Below are positions 25,563 to 35,278 of a DNA stretch of 64,000 bases, piece after piece. Both the position numbers and the translations under genes were made by a program. Source of the stretch: Antrihabitans stalactiti. Its GTDB lineage: Bacteria > Actinomycetota > Actinomycetes > Mycobacteriales > Mycobacteriaceae. The notes under the pieces are model-generated. The model was not told the origin of the DNA, did not search any database, and was given only the letters and a program-made list of their open reading frames with translations. The first letter of the stretch is position 1; every line of letters begins with the position of its first letter. The stretch lies in NCBI RefSeq assembly GCF_012932915.1, contig NZ_VCQU01000007.1, positions 124,001 through 188,000 of the forward strand, read 5' to 3'.

Positions 25563-25588
25563 TACAACTATTCGACATAGTAGTTGTA
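25563..25588. promoter_or_regulatory. TACAACTA-N10-TAGTTGTA inverted repeat
   Basis: Perfect 8-bp arms at 25563-25570 and 25581-25588, about 12 bp upstream of the M23 ATG. TACA/TGTA half-sites are characteristic of BlaI/MecI operators, and a blaI-type gene is the next gene in the operon. Function is inferred. Confidence 0.55.
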
Positions 25589-26059
25589 ATTTGATCGTGA
25601 TAAATGGCGCTTCAATGTCCGATTTCCGGGTGTTCTGCAGGTCCAATCTTCCGTTCCAAAAAGGTCTGCCTACCAGGGACGATGCCGATCAGCGGAAACC
25701 AAGATCGAATAGTGATTTGTATTCTGAGTCACATATCGCTCAGATAACGCTATAGCGGCCGATTTCGGCCACAAAACGCTCATGAAGGGCGCTTTGGCGC
25801 TAGCTCGCCGTCACCGGGCCTCTGACCTGGCAATTCTCCGCGCGACGAGCGAGCAATCGCGCAAATTGCCGTTGTGACCGCCGTCACCAATTGGATCGAA
25901 TTCTGCTGGATTGACCGCCGAATTGCGCAAGAGAAAAGCCATTCTTCGGTGAAAACAATCGGCGTGCTGACCAATGCTTGATGCGGGCGGCATGATCACC
26001 GTCGACCAACTCTGAACTACTACCGATCGGATGGCACGGCCGGCGTTACGCTGCTGTCC
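25589..26059. other. Gene-free interval, AT-richer than its flanks
   Basis: About 470 bp between the divergent M23 gene and the lpqN-type remnant. Short plus-strand reading frames here lack ribosome sites and codon bias. Small dyads occur (GGCCGA-TT-TCGGCC near 25760; GCGC-rich repeats near 25790-25800), but none is convincing as a terminator. No riboswitch of the ydaO type was recognised in the M23 leader. Confidence 0.5.
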
Positions 26060-26793
26060 ATGCCAAATTTTGCACTCCGTTCGGTGGCCGTGGCCACCAC
26101 CGCCATCGCCCTGACGCTGCCGCTCGCCGGGTGCGGAAACGACTCCAAGGATTCGTCCTCGTCCAGCGCGAAGACGACCAGTGCGGCCAAGTCGAGCAAT
26201 TCGGCAAAGCCGTCGAAGACCGGCAGCAAGCTCATTCCTCGGACCACGGAACAACCAGATTCCGGCTCTAATCAGACGATCGCCGACTACATCAAAGCCA
26301 ACAACATCACCGAGGTCGTTCAGCATCGCGGCGACCCGGGGGCGCCCACGCTCGACCTGCCGGTGCCCGAGAACTGGAAGGACGCGAGCGCGGACGCACC
26401 GGACTGGGCATACGCCGCGATCGTCTACGACGGACCGGACGCCGGCGCTTACACCGCGAGTGTCATCGTCCTTATGTCGAAGCTCACGGGCGATGTCGAC
26501 GCCGCCAGCTGCTCCAGTACGCGCCGGGTGAGCTGAAGAACCTTCCCGGTTACGAACCGCTCGGCGACGGCGCCGAGGACACCCTCGACGGCTTCCAGGG
26601 CTACGAACTGGCGGGCAATTACACCGGTGACGACGGAAAGAAGCTGGTCTCGGCCCAGAAGACCGTGATAGTCCCGGCAGACGACGGTGTGTTCATCATT
26701 CAGTTCAACGCAGACGGCGCCGACGAGCAGATCGACGCCCTCAAGGAGGTGACCACCTTCATCGACGACAACGTCAAGATCAAGCCAGCTTGA
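26060..26793 (+). pseudogene. LpqN/LpqT-type lipoprotein gene with a frameshift
   Basis: From ATG 26060 the frame encodes a signal peptide with lipobox LPLAGC, a Ser/Lys-rich linker, then the LpqN core (ADYIKANNITEVVQHRGDPG, PDWAYAAIVYDG) to residue 149, where it runs into SCSSTRRVS and stops at 26536. One base appears missing near 26507: shifting frame there restores LLQYAPGELKNLPGYEPLGD, the typical second half, open to TGA at 26793. It is a recent pseudogene or a sequencing error; codon bias in both halves is normal. The 3' end overlaps the P450 gene by 14 bp. Confidence 0.8.
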
Positions 26794-28240
26794 TTCTGCG
26801 TTGTAGCGTGATCGGGGCTCCATCCCTGGGAAACGGCATGGAACTGAACGACCACGGGATTCGATAGTCGCTGGGAACCGTCCACTCGAAGTTGCGCAAC
26901 ATCGCGTCGAGGATGGTCTTCACTTCGAGCATGCCGAAGTGCATCCCTATGCATTTGTGCGCGCCTGCACCGAACGGCATCCACGCGTAGCGATGCGACT
27001 TGTCCTCGCGGCGTTTCTCGCTGAATCGGTCAGGATCGAAGCGTTGGGGGTCGGACCAGTACTCCGGCAGCAGATGATTGACCCAGTGGTCGACACTGAC
27101 CATCACGCCGGCTGGCACGTACCGACCGAGAATCTCTGTGTCTTTCACCGTCTTGCGCACCAAACCGGGCACGGGAGCGACGAGCCGCAGGCATTCCTTG
27201 ATCACCAGTTCCAGGGTCGGCATCCCCTCCAACCCGACCATGTCCAGCGGTGCATCGCCGCGAGCCAGTGCCTCGGCGCGCGCTCGCTCCTGCCATTCCG
27301 GGTGTTTGCCGAGGTAGTAGGCGGCGGTGGTCGCGGTCGTCGTCGACGTGTCGTGGGCAGCCATGACAAGGAAGATCATGTGGTTGACGACGTCGGCGTC
27401 GCTGAACCGGCGGCCGTCCTCGGTTTGCGCATGGCACAACGCGGAGAACATGTCGTCTTCTCTGGATGCACGCTTGGTCGGCAACATCCGATAGAAGTAC
27501 TCCTCGAGCACCTTGCGACCCTGCAGACCTCTGCGCCAATTTCCGCCCGGCACCGGATGACGGACGACGGCCAACGCCGCGTGAGTACAGGCGATGAAGG
27601 CGTCGTTGAGTCGGTCTCGTTCCGGCCCAACGTCGGCGTCCATGAAGATTTCAGCGGCGATGTCGAGCGTCATTGCTTTGATCGTCGGATAGCTGGGCAG
27701 TTGCCGATTCGGCTCCCACTGGCCGACTGCGTCGTCGACGAGCCGTGTGAGGTCGTGGAAGTACGCAGCCAGCCGATCTCGCGTGAATGCGTGCTGCATC
27801 AGGCGACGATGAAACATGTGCTCCTCGAACTGCAGCAACAGCAGTCCGCGAGGAAAGAACGGTCCGATGTAGTAGTCCCAGCCCTGGCCGAAGGCTTTGT
27901 CTTTGTTGTTGACGACGACCTGCGTCGCGTCGGGGCCAGTCACGAGGACGGTCTTGTTGCCGAGCGGTTTCTCCCACGAGACCGGCCCGTACTTGCGGTA
28001 GAGGTCCAACTGTTGGGCTGGGCCCCAACGCAACCAGCCGAGACCGTGACCGATGAACGGCATACCGAGATCGCCGACGACCGGTTGCAGACCGCTCCCC
28101 CGCGGGGGCTTCGCGAGTATCGCCGCGCGTTCTGGCGTCATCGCCGCCAATGCGATATCGAGCGGTCGATTGCGCGGAATCTCGAAGAACTGACGATTCT
28201 CGCTGCCGAGATCGACAGGTCCGTGCTGGGCGATTACCAC
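26780..28240 (-). CDS. Cytochrome P450, CYP136-like
   Basis: 486 residues from GTG 28240 with GGAGG seven bases upstream. Heme ligand in FGAGAHKCIGMHFG (Cys near 432), ExxR in IKECLRLV, I-helix in VMAAHDTSTTTATTAAYYLG (AHDTS in place of AGxDT), and an N-terminal YGPVSWEKPLGNKTVLVTGP with EEHMFHRRLMQHAF that recalls mycobacterial CYP136. Monooxygenase needing ferredoxin and reductase, none of which is nearby; a sterol or lipid substrate is plausible. Divergent from a TetR gene. Confidence 0.85.
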   Translation of the reverse strand: MVIAQHGPVDLGSENRQFFEIPRNRPLDIALAAMTPERAAILAKPPRGSGLQPVVGDLGMPFIGHGLGWLRWGPAQQLDLYRKYGPVSWEKPLGNKTVLVTGPDATQVVVNNKDKAFGQGWDYYIGPFFPRGLLLLQFEEHMFHRRLMQHAFTRDRLAAYFHDLTRLVDDAVGQWEPNRQLPSYPTIKAMTLDIAAEIFMDADVGPERDRLNDAFIACTHAALAVVRHPVPGGNWRRGLQGRKVLEEYFYRMLPTKRASREDDMFSALCHAQTEDGRRFSDADVVNHMIFLVMAAHDTSTTTATTAAYYLGKHPEWQERARAEALARGDAPLDMVGLEGMPTLELVIKECLRLVAPVPGLVRKTVKDTEILGRYVPAGVMVSVDHWVNHLLPEYWSDPQRFDPDRFSEKRREDKSHRYAWMPFGAGAHKCIGMHFGMLEVKTILDAMLRNFEWTVPSDYRIPWSFSSMPFPRDGAPITLQRRIKLA

Positions 28241-28311
28241 GCTCGACCTCCGCGACAACGGGCGACGTTGCCCGTAAAGTACATCTCGCACATTACGTCT
28301 GGGAGGACGCC

Positions 28312-28986
28312 GTGACAAGAGTGCGCACCACCGTGTCGGGCCGCGGCCGCGGCAGGCCACCAGGTCCGCCGGTCGATCCAGCGGTCCGTCGCGAGGAGAT
28401 TTTGGACGCGGCCGAGCGGGTTATCGCGCGCACCGGTGCAGAACTGTCGTTCGCCGACATCGCAACCGAGGCCGGATTCGCCCGGACCGCCATCTACGCG
28501 GCCTTCGCCGACCGACCTACCTTGGTACATGAACTAGCCGAACGGCACACGCAGCGAATCATTCTGCAAGCCAACGAGATTCTTGCGCAGCCTCGACCTG
28601 TCAAGGAACTGCTCGCCGAACTGATCGACTTGATCAGCGGATTCGTCGAGGACAACTCCAGGCTGCATTTCCTTTTGATGCAAGCCTTCTACGTCGACGA
28701 GCCCAGCGGTCATGGTCGGCCGCTCTTCACCCGGACCGCCGACTGGGCGACTCTCGTCTTCGAGGCGTTGTTCGACCGACTCGGCGCCGACCCCGCCCTC
28801 GTCCGATCATGGGCCTCCGCGACCGTCGGCGCCATCCTGCTCGCCGCGGAAGATTGGAGCGCGAACTCGACCACGGACCGCGCTCGACTCGTCGACAACC
28901 TCACCGCTTTCTTGTGGCCTGCGCTAAGTGCGATCGGTGCCGACGACCTGACGGGCCCGCTCCTTCCGGGGTTGCCTGACAAATAG
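28312..28986 (+). CDS. TetR/AcrR family regulator
   Basis: 224 residues from GTG 28312 with GGGAGGA upstream. Basic arm GRGRGRPPGPPVDPA, HTH at 25-75 (REEILDAAERVIARTGAELS, AGFARTAIYAAFADRPTLVH), then a ligand domain. Divergent from the P450; the 71 bp between them hold a short CGTAA/TTACG dyad. Likely local repressor of the P450. Confidence 0.86.
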   Translation: MTRVRTTVSGRGRGRPPGPPVDPAVRREEILDAAERVIARTGAELSFADIATEAGFARTAIYAAFADRPTLVHELAERHTQRIILQANEILAQPRPVKELLAELIDLISGFVEDNSRLHFLLMQAFYVDEPSGHGRPLFTRTADWATLVFEALFDRLGADPALVRSWASATVGAILLAAEDWSANSTTDRARLVDNLTAFLWPALSAIGADDLTGPLLPGLPDK

Positions 28987-29130
28987 CGGTGGCACGCCGC
29001 CACCACTGTGACAACGCTTGTAGCAACGACGAATGTGTCACGTTGCCAGGACGGCCGCACCGATGACGACTACGGTTTGTCAGGTGGCGCCTAGCGTTGG
29101 GCGCCTTGTGAAGCGTGGAGGAGTGCAGTC

Positions 29131-30558
29131 ATGAGCGTCCAGTCCGCAAAGCCGCGACGCCATCAAGTCGTCATTATCGGCTCGGGCTTCGGAGGGTTAG
29201 CAGCAGCGAAGTCGCTGAGAAGGGCAGATGTCGACGTCACGCTCATCGCAAAGACGACCCATCACCTGTTCCAGCCGCTGCTCTATCAGGTTGCGACCGG
29301 CATCCTTTCTGAAGGCGAGATCGCGCCTTCCACCCGTGTGATCCTGCGCAAGCAAAAGAATGCTGCAGTGCTGCTGGGCGAAGTCACCGGTATCGATCTC
29401 GCCGCGAAGACGGTCACGTCGAAGCTGATCAACATGGAAACGGTCACGCCGTACGACAGCCTGATCGTCGCCGCTGGCGCGCAGCAGTCCTACTTCGGTA
29501 ACGACCATTTCGCGACGTACGCGCCCGGAATGAAGACCATCGACGACGCGCTGGAGCTGCGCGGTCGCATCGTCGGCGCGTTCGAGGCGGCGGAAGTGAC
29601 CAACTCGCAGGCAGAGCGGGACCGGCGGATGACTTTCGTGGTCGTCGGCGCAGGTCCTACCGGTGTCGAGCTGGCCGGACAGATCGCAGAAATCGCCGAC
29701 CGCACCCTGGAAGGCGCATTCCACAACATCGACCCACGTGATTGTCGAGTAATCCTGCTCGACGCTGCGCCGGCCGTGCTCCCCCCGATGGGCGAGAAAC
29801 TCGGGCTCAAGGCGCAGCGTCAGCTCGAGAGCATGGGCGTCGAGATTCAGCTCAACGCGATGGTCACCAACGTCGACTACATGGGCATCACGGTCAAAGA
29901 GAAGGACGGCACCGAGCGCCGCATCGAATGCGCGTGCAAGGTCTGGTCGGCCGGTGTCCAGGCGAGCCCGCTCGGCAAGCTGATCGCCGAGCAGTCCGAC
30001 GGCACGACGACGGACCGCGCAGGTCGCGTGGTTGTGGAGCCCGACCTCACGGTCAAGGGTCATCCGAACGTCTTCGTCGTCGGCGACATGATGAGCGTGC
30101 CGAATGTGCCGGGCATGGCGCAGGGCGCGATTCAGGGTTCGCACTATGCAACCAAGCTGATCAAGGCGGGTCTGAAGGGCGAGGACGACCCGGCAACTCG
30201 CAAGCCGTTCAAGTACTTCGACAAGGGCAGCATGGCCACCGTGTCGCGCTTCAACGCGGTCTGCCAAATCCGCAAGTTCGAGTTCGGCGGCTTCATCGCG
30301 TGGCTCGCGTGGCTCGCCCTGCACCTGTTCTACCTGGTCGGATACAAGAGCCGCGTCACGACGACCTTCTCGTGGTTCATCACGTTCCTCGGCCGTAGCC
30401 GCGGCCAGATGGCGATCACCGAGCGGTGGATCTACGGCCGCATTGCGATGGAACAGTTGAAGAAAGAGTCCGACGCACTCGAAGCACCGCCGTTGGCTTC
30501 CGGTGACGGCGCTGCGCCCCCGGTCGAAGTCATCAAACAGTCGCAGGCCGCCGGCTAG
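29131..30558 (+). CDS. ndh: Type II NADH:quinone dehydrogenase
   Basis: 475 residues, the size of mycobacterial Ndh. FAD fold VVIIGSGFGGLAAAKSLRRA, the quinone/flavin loop HLFQPLLYQVATGILSEGEI, NADH fold FVVVGAGPTGVELAGQIAEI, FAD contact VFVVGDMMSVPN and AQGAIQGSHY, then two C-terminal hydrophobic stretches (GGFIAWLAWLALHLFYLVGY) for membrane association. It passes electrons from NADH to menaquinone without proton pumping. Monocistronic, start supported by GGAGG upstream; it corresponds to Rv1854c beside urease. Confidence 0.95.
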   Translation: MSVQSAKPRRHQVVIIGSGFGGLAAAKSLRRADVDVTLIAKTTHHLFQPLLYQVATGILSEGEIAPSTRVILRKQKNAAVLLGEVTGIDLAAKTVTSKLINMETVTPYDSLIVAAGAQQSYFGNDHFATYAPGMKTIDDALELRGRIVGAFEAAEVTNSQAERDRRMTFVVVGAGPTGVELAGQIAEIADRTLEGAFHNIDPRDCRVILLDAAPAVLPPMGEKLGLKAQRQLESMGVEIQLNAMVTNVDYMGITVKEKDGTERRIECACKVWSAGVQASPLGKLIAEQSDGTTTDRAGRVVVEPDLTVKGHPNVFVVGDMMSVPNVPGMAQGAIQGSHYATKLIKAGLKGEDDPATRKPFKYFDKGSMATVSRFNAVCQIRKFEFGGFIAWLAWLALHLFYLVGYKSRVTTTFSWFITFLGRSRGQMAITERWIYGRIAMEQLKKESDALEAPPLASGDGAAPPVEVIKQSQAAG

Positions 30559-30900
30559 TCAGTCGGCATGGGTGGCGCCGACGTCGTGCAGCAATCGATG
30601 CACGACGTCGTCGTCGAGCCGGTAGCTCATCTTTTTGCCGACGCGCTCGACGGCCACCCAGCCCTGGTTGCGGAGCAGCCGCAACGCTTGCGACACGGCC
30701 GTCGGGGTCATCTCCAGCGCGGCAGCCAAATCGGAGACGCAGATCCCCGGCGCGCGATGCATGCTGAGCAGAATGCGCAATCGTGTTGGATCACCGAGCA
30801 ATTCGAACCGCTGCACCCATTGTGAAAGGTCCGCGGCCGCTTCGAGCGCCGCGCGCGCCTGCGCTACGTGCTCTGGATCGAACGCGGTGTCTTCGGTCAT
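30559..30900 (-). CDS. ArsR/SmtB-family regulator at the end of the urease operon
   Basis: 113 residues from ATG 30900, overlapping the ureD stop (ATGA). Winged helix (VQRFELLGDPTRLRILLSMH, LEMTPTAVSQALRLLRNQGW, RVGKKMSYRLDDDVV). The last helix VVHRLLHDVGATHAD carries three His and Asp residues that could bind a metal, though not in the exact SmtB alpha-5 spacing. Being coupled to urease it may sense Ni(II), like NmtR-type proteins (inference). Confidence 0.82.
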   Translation of the reverse strand: MTEDTAFDPEHVAQARAALEAAADLSQWVQRFELLGDPTRLRILLSMHRAPGICVSDLAAALEMTPTAVSQALRLLRNQGWVAVERVGKKMSYRLDDDVVHRLLHDVGATHAD

Positions 30901-31568
30901 CCCTCTACGGTAGCCAGTGCGGTGGGCAATCGAGCGCCCATCCATGTCGCAAGTGTGCCGCCTGCCGCTAGTGGGAGCCGTGCGGCGGACAGCCCGGTCA
31001 CCTCGGCCGTCCGCGAGTCGGGATAGACGAGTTCGGCGATCATCGCGCGCGGCGCTTCGATCGCGTCGTCGGCGACTGCACTCGCGCCCACATCCACCCG
31101 GTGCCGCAGCATCGGCTTGCCATCGAGATCGGCGACCATCTCGCCTGCCCACCAGCCGCTGGTCTCTGTGTCGCGGCCGATCTGGACCCGCTCGCGCAGG
31201 CGCAGCGAGGCCGACGAAGCCAGGCCAACAACGGTTTTCGCCAAATGGTGAGCGCCGGCGCCGACGATCAGCGGCATTGGATCGAAGTCCAAGCTCGCAC
31301 CCTCACCCACCTCTATGGTCCATTCGGCGGTCGACAAGATGCGATCGCGTGCCGGTAGCGCGATGGTTGCCGCCACCGACCGAACCCGCAGGCGAGCACC
31401 CGGACCGACCCGTACAGTCACGCCGATGTGATCGCCACCGAGAGGTGTTGCGGCACTTCCGATCAGGTGCACGGTATCGGTATTGGTGATGCGTGCCGTC
31501 AGGCCGCCATCGGCATGAATCTGCGGCAGCCGACCGACGGTGGCGACAATCGTGAGGCAGCTACGCAT
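30897..31568 (-). CDS. ureD: Urease accessory protein UreD (UreH)
   Basis: 223 residues. Features of the family: [20 protein letters not shown] near 35, [20 protein letters not shown] near 88, [20 protein letters not shown]. It forms the scaffold with UreF and UreG that delivers Ni and CO2 to apo-urease. It overlaps ureG by 8 bp upstream and the ArsR gene downstream. Short compared with enteric UreD, as usual in actinobacteria. Confidence 0.92.
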   Translation of the reverse strand: MRSCLTIVATVGRLPQIHADGGLTARITNTDTVHLIGSAATPLGGDHIGVTVRVGPGARLRVRSVAATIALPARDRILSTAEWTIEVGEGASLDFDPMPLIVGAGAHHLAKTVVGLASSASLRLRERVQIGRDTETSGWWAGEMVADLDGKPMLRHRVDVGASAVADDAIEAPRAMIAELVYPDSRTAEVTGLSAARLPLAAGGTLATWMGARLPTALATVEG

Positions 31569-32244
31569 GCACGGGCAGCGTGAGCTGCTCCCTGACCCAG
31601 GCGAGAACCTTCGTCGCGGCGGGATCCTCGGTGAGCGAGATGAGGACCGTCGGGCGGCCCTCCCGGACGCGTGTTGCGTCGCGTTCCATCACACCGAGAT
31701 CAGCGCCGACCATCGGGGCGAGGTCTGTCTTGTTGATCACCAACAGATCCGAGAACGTCACGCCCGGACCGCCTTTGCGCGGCACCTTGTCGCCACCCGC
31801 GACGTCGACGACGAAGATCTGCACGTCGATCAGCCCGGAGGAGAACGTTGCCGTCAGGTTGTCGCCGCCGGACTCGACGAGGATCAGGTCGAGCGGCGGG
31901 TTCGCCTCGATCAGGTCGTCGATCGCATCGAGATTCGCCGTGATGTCGTCGCGGATCGCGGTGTGCGGACACCCACCGGTCTGGACAGCGGTGATCCGCT
32001 GGTCCGGCAGCACCGCATGCCTGCGGAGAAAGTCGGCGTCCTCGGTGGTGTAGATATCGTTCGTCAGGACCGCGAGCGACAGCTGGTCGCGCAACTGCCT
32101 GCACAGCGCGGCGACCAGCGCGGTCTTACCCGAGCCGACCGGACCGCCGATGCCGACTCGCAGCGCTTCCCCAGGTTGCCGGGTCCGCTTGGGGCGGTCG
32201 TGGCCGTGGCTGTGCGGCTCGCCGTCGATGAAATGTGGGGGCAT
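31561..32244 (-). CDS. ureG: Urease accessory GTPase UreG
   Basis: 227 residues. A His-rich N-terminus ([13 protein letters not shown]) suited to Ni storage, P-loop [16 protein letters not shown], metal site in [12 protein letters not shown] (CPH), and [29 protein letters not shown] supplies guanine recognition. Its GTP hydrolysis drives Ni insertion. The extra His tail may substitute for the absent UreE. Confidence 0.95.
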   Translation of the reverse strand: MPPHFIDGEPHSHGHDRPKRTRQPGEALRVGIGGPVGSGKTALVAALCRQLRDQLSLAVLTNDIYTTEDADFLRRHAVLPDQRITAVQTGGCPHTAIRDDITANLDAIDDLIEANPPLDLILVESGGDNLTATFSSGLIDVQIFVVDVAGGDKVPRKGGPGVTFSDLLVINKTDLAPMVGADLGVMERDATRVREGRPTVLISLTEDPAATKVLAWVREQLTLPVHA

Positions 32245-32256
32245 GGCGTTCTCCTC

Positions 32257-32889
32257 CTATGACGCGAACAGGGGTCGTTCGCGCTCGATGTGGCGCTGAG
32301 CGAGCACATCGAGCAACGGATCGGACAGTGCCGCGAGACCGAGCACCGCGGTGTCGGCGGTGCGGTTGCACAGGTCGGCAAGCGTGAACGTGAGAGCCGC
32401 GACGTCGGCGGGATCGAGCGCGAGCAGGCGCTGCGCGGCGGTCGCCGTGCCGGTCATCGTCGTATAGCTGACAACCGCAGCGGTCTCGGTAGGCGTCGCG
32501 CTGACCACTCGCCCAACCGCGCCGAACATCACCGGGAGGTGCGGGCGAAGACCGATACCTGCCCAGTCTTGGTGCGGCCACACCCGTTTCGCGAGACGCA
32601 GTAGTCCCCTGCCCTGCGCGCGCGAAGCGGTCCGGGCGGCGGGCGACGGTGTCCGCGCATCGGTTTCGACGTCGGCGGTCACGGGGTCCAATTGGCCCGC
32701 ACAGACCGCGGCCGCAATCGATCCGCCGACGAGTCCAGCGGTCCGGATTCGTCTGCGCAAGAACGCCTCCAACGTCGCAACATCGCGAACGACCCCCGAC
32801 TCGATTGCCTCCTCCACTCCCCCGGAATGAACATGACCACCGATCGGCAATCGGGAGTCGGCAAGGGCGAGCAGCGCAGCAAAACTCAT
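32257..32889 (-). CDS. ureF: Urease accessory protein UreF
   Basis: 210 residues, all helical, with the conserved start LALADSRLPIGGHVHSGGVE and later VSYTTMTGTATAAQRLLALD. It acts as the GTPase-gating partner in the UreDFG complex. The ATG overlaps the ureC stop by one base, and ureG follows after 12 bp. Confidence 0.92.
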   Translation of the reverse strand: MSFAALLALADSRLPIGGHVHSGGVEEAIESGVVRDVATLEAFLRRRIRTAGLVGGSIAAAVCAGQLDPVTADVETDARTPSPAARTASRAQGRGLLRLAKRVWPHQDWAGIGLRPHLPVMFGAVGRVVSATPTETAAVVSYTTMTGTATAAQRLLALDPADVAALTFTLADLCNRTADTAVLGLAALSDPLLDVLAQRHIERERPLFAS

Positions 32890-34610
32890 CAGAACAGGAA
32901 GTATCGTTGGGCCATCGGAAGTTCGGTCGCCGGTTGTTCCTGCCAGACCTCCCCGTCGATGCGGACGGTGAACGTGTCGGGGTCGACCTCGATGCGCGGT
33001 TGCGCATCGTTGTGCGGCATGTCGGCCTTGCCGATGCGCCGAACATCTTTGACAGGCAGCAGCTTTCGATCACACGCCAAGCGGTCCGCGAGACCGTCGT
33101 CGATGGCCTGCTGTGACACGAAATGCACTGACGTCGCGGCAGCCACCTTGGGTGACGCGCCGAACATGGGCCGCGGGAGGACTGGTTGCGGGGTCGGAAT
33201 CGAGGCGTTGGCGTCACCCATCGCAGCCCAGGCAATGGCGCCGCCCTTGATCACCGCATGCGGCCGAACACCGAAGAAGGCCGGTTCCCACAGAACGAGG
33301 TCGGCCAGTTTGCCGACCTCGACCGACCCGATCTCGCCGTCGAGTCCATGAGTGATCGCCGGGCAAATCGTGTATTTCGCGATGTAGCGCTGCACGCGGG
33401 CGTTGTCCGCCGCAGTGTCGCCTGCCAGTGCTCCACGACGTTTCTTCATCACATGCGCGGTCTGCCAGGTGCGCAGCACCACCTCGCCGATTCGGCCCAT
33501 CGCCTGCGCGTCACTGCCGATCATGGAGATTGCGCCCATATCGTGCAGCAGGTCTTCTGCGGCAATTGTCGACGGCCGAATCCTGCTCTCCGCGAACGCA
33601 AGATCCTCGGGTATCGACGGACTGAGGTGATGACAGACCATCAGCATGTCGAGATGCTCGTCGAGCGTGTTCACCGTGTGCGGCCGGGTCGGATTCGTCG
33701 AGCTCGGAAGCACATTGGAATGTGCGGCAATCGTGATGATGTCGGGTGCGTGCCCGCCACCCGCCCCCTCGGTGTGATAGGCGTGGATGCCGCGGCCACC
33801 TATCGCCGCGACGGTGTCCTCGACGAACCCCGCCTCGTTCAACGTATCCGAGTGCAGTGAAACCTGAACGCCCGCAGCGTCGGCGACCCGCAGGCACGCG
33901 TCGATCGCCGCAGGCGTCGAGCCCCAATCCTCGTGGAGTTTGAATCCCGAGGCGCCTGCTCGCAATTGCTCCCACATGCTTTCAGCGCTGACCGTATTGC
34001 CCTTGCCGAGCAACACGATGTTCAGTGGCCAGCCGTCGGTCGCTTCCAGCATGCGTGCGAGGTGCCAGGCGCCGGGTGTGACGGTGGTGGCCTTGCTGCC
34101 CTCCGCGGGCCCGGTGCCGCCGCCGATCAAGGTGGTGATACCACCGCCGAGTGCTTCGTCCATGATCTGCGGACAGATGAAATGGACGTGACAATCGATC
34201 GCGCCTGCGGTCAGGATGCGACCGTTGCCGACGATGATCTCGGTGGACGGTCCGACGACGAGGTCCGGGTGGACGCCGTCCATCGTGTCCGGGTTGCCGG
34301 CCTTGCCGAGAGCGACAATCCGACCGTCACGAATCCCGACGTCTGCCTTGATGATTCCCCAGTAATCGACGATCACCGCGCCGGTGATGACGGTATCGGG
34401 GGCACCCTCGGCGCGCGTAGCCCGCGCCTGACCCATCGACTCGCGCAACACCTTGCCGCCACCGAAGACCGCTTCGTCGCCCGCTTTTCCCGGTCCACCA
34501 CAACGGTCTTCGGTGATCTCGATCAACAAATCGGTGTCGGCCAACCGAATTCGGTCGCCCGTCGTCGGTCCGAACAGCTGGGCATAGCGAGCTCGACTCA
34601 AGGACGTCAT
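32889..34610 (-). CDS. ureC: Urease alpha subunit
   Basis: 573 residues from ATG 34610 (the open frame continues upstream but overlaps ureB). Ni ligands: first pair in [11 protein letters not shown]; carbamylated Lys in [19 protein letters not shown]; further His in VSLHSDT and [13 protein letters not shown]. The mobile flap Cys/His are in [20 protein letters not shown]. Complete active site; hydrolyses urea to ammonia and carbamate. Confidence 0.97.
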   Translation of the reverse strand: MTSLSRARYAQLFGPTTGDRIRLADTDLLIEITEDRCGGPGKAGDEAVFGGGKVLRESMGQARATRAEGAPDTVITGAVIVDYWGIIKADVGIRDGRIVALGKAGNPDTMDGVHPDLVVGPSTEIIVGNGRILTAGAIDCHVHFICPQIMDEALGGGITTLIGGGTGPAEGSKATTVTPGAWHLARMLEATDGWPLNIVLLGKGNTVSAESMWEQLRAGASGFKLHEDWGSTPAAIDACLRVADAAGVQVSLHSDTLNEAGFVEDTVAAIGGRGIHAYHTEGAGGGHAPDIITIAAHSNVLPSSTNPTRPHTVNTLDEHLDMLMVCHHLSPSIPEDLAFAESRIRPSTIAAEDLLHDMGAISMIGSDAQAMGRIGEVVLRTWQTAHVMKKRRGALAGDTAADNARVQRYIAKYTICPAITHGLDGEIGSVEVGKLADLVLWEPAFFGVRPHAVIKGGAIAWAAMGDANASIPTPQPVLPRPMFGASPKVAAATSVHFVSQQAIDDGLADRLACDRKLLPVKDVRRIGKADMPHNDAQPRIEVDPDTFTVRIDGEVWQEQPATELPMAQRYFLF

Positions 34611-34921
34611 GCTGGTCCCAACTTTCCGGGCGGCGTCAACGACAGACCGTGCACTTCGCGCGTTCCACCGAGCGGAACGAGTGAAACCCGCTGCCCCAGG
34701 CCGGGTTCGAACCGAACCGCGGTGCCTGCTGGAATGTCGAGCCGACGACCGTGGGCCGCCTCGCGGTCGAATCGCAAAGCTGCGTTGGCCTGGGGAAAAT
34801 GCACGTGGCTCCCCACCTGCACTGGACGGTCGCCCGCGTTGACCACATCCAGCTCTACGCGGTCGGCACCCTCGTTCAACTCGATAGTGCCTTCGGCACA
34901 AAGGTATTCACCCGGTATCAC
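34607..34921 (-). CDS. ureB: Urease beta subunit
   Basis: 104 residues from a GTG. Family landmarks: [80 protein letters not shown]. The stop overlaps the ureC ATG by 4 bp. Structural subunit of the (UreABC)3 trimer; separate from ureA as in most bacteria. Confidence 0.95.
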   Translation of the reverse strand: MIPGEYLCAEGTIELNEGADRVELDVVNAGDRPVQVGSHVHFPQANAALRFDREAAHGRRLDIPAGTAVRFEPGLGQRVSLVPLGGTREVHGLSLTPPGKLGPA

Positions 34922-34929
34922 GAGACCCC

Positions 34930-35232
34930 CTAAGCGATCGGATGGTGAACGGTCACCAGCTTGGTCCCGTCGGGAAAGGTTGCCTCGATCTGGACGTCGT
35001 GGAGCATCTCCGGAATGCCGTCGAGCACGTCGTCGCGGGTCAGGACTTCACGGCCCGACGACATCAACTCGGCCACCGACCGGCCGTCCCGTGCGCCTTC
35101 GAGCACGTGGTCGGTGATGATGGCCACCGCCTCGGGATGGTTCAGGCGCAATCCCCGTGCGCGTCGTCGCCGCGCCAACTCTGCGGCATAGCTCAGCAGC
35201 AGTCTTTCCTGCTCGTGCGGCGACAGTCGCAT
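34930..35232 (-). CDS. ureA: Urease gamma subunit, first gene of the operon
   Basis: 100 residues, exactly the family length ([60 protein letters not shown]). The ribosome site lies inside a perfect dyad (35240-35262), which could modulate translation of the whole operon. Gene order ureABCFGD-arsR matches mycobacteria except for the added regulator. Confidence 0.96.
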   Translation of the reverse strand: MRLSPHEQERLLLSYAAELARRRRARGLRLNHPEAVAIITDHVLEGARDGRSVAELMSSGREVLTRDDVLDGIPEMLHDVQIEATFPDGTKLVTVHHPIA

Positions 35233-35239
35233 GCCCCTC

Positions 35240-35262
35240 TTCTCCTCACGTGGTGAGGAGAA
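35240..35262. promoter_or_regulatory. Perfect palindrome covering the ureA ribosome site
   Basis: TTCTCCTCAC-GTG-GTGAGGAGAA, 10-bp arms, 3-base spacer, 8 bp before the ureA start. On the mRNA the left half of the hairpin holds GAGGAG, so folding would hide the ribosome site. It could also be the terminator of the upstream glycosyltransferase or an operator of the ArsR protein. Confidence 0.55.
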
Positions 35263-35278
35263 TCGTAAGGCAGACCCG

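Noticed and set aside
25589-25760. ydaO-type c-di-AMP riboswitch before the M23 gene
   Set aside because: Wall-hydrolase genes often have one, but the conserved core segments were not found on the leader strand.
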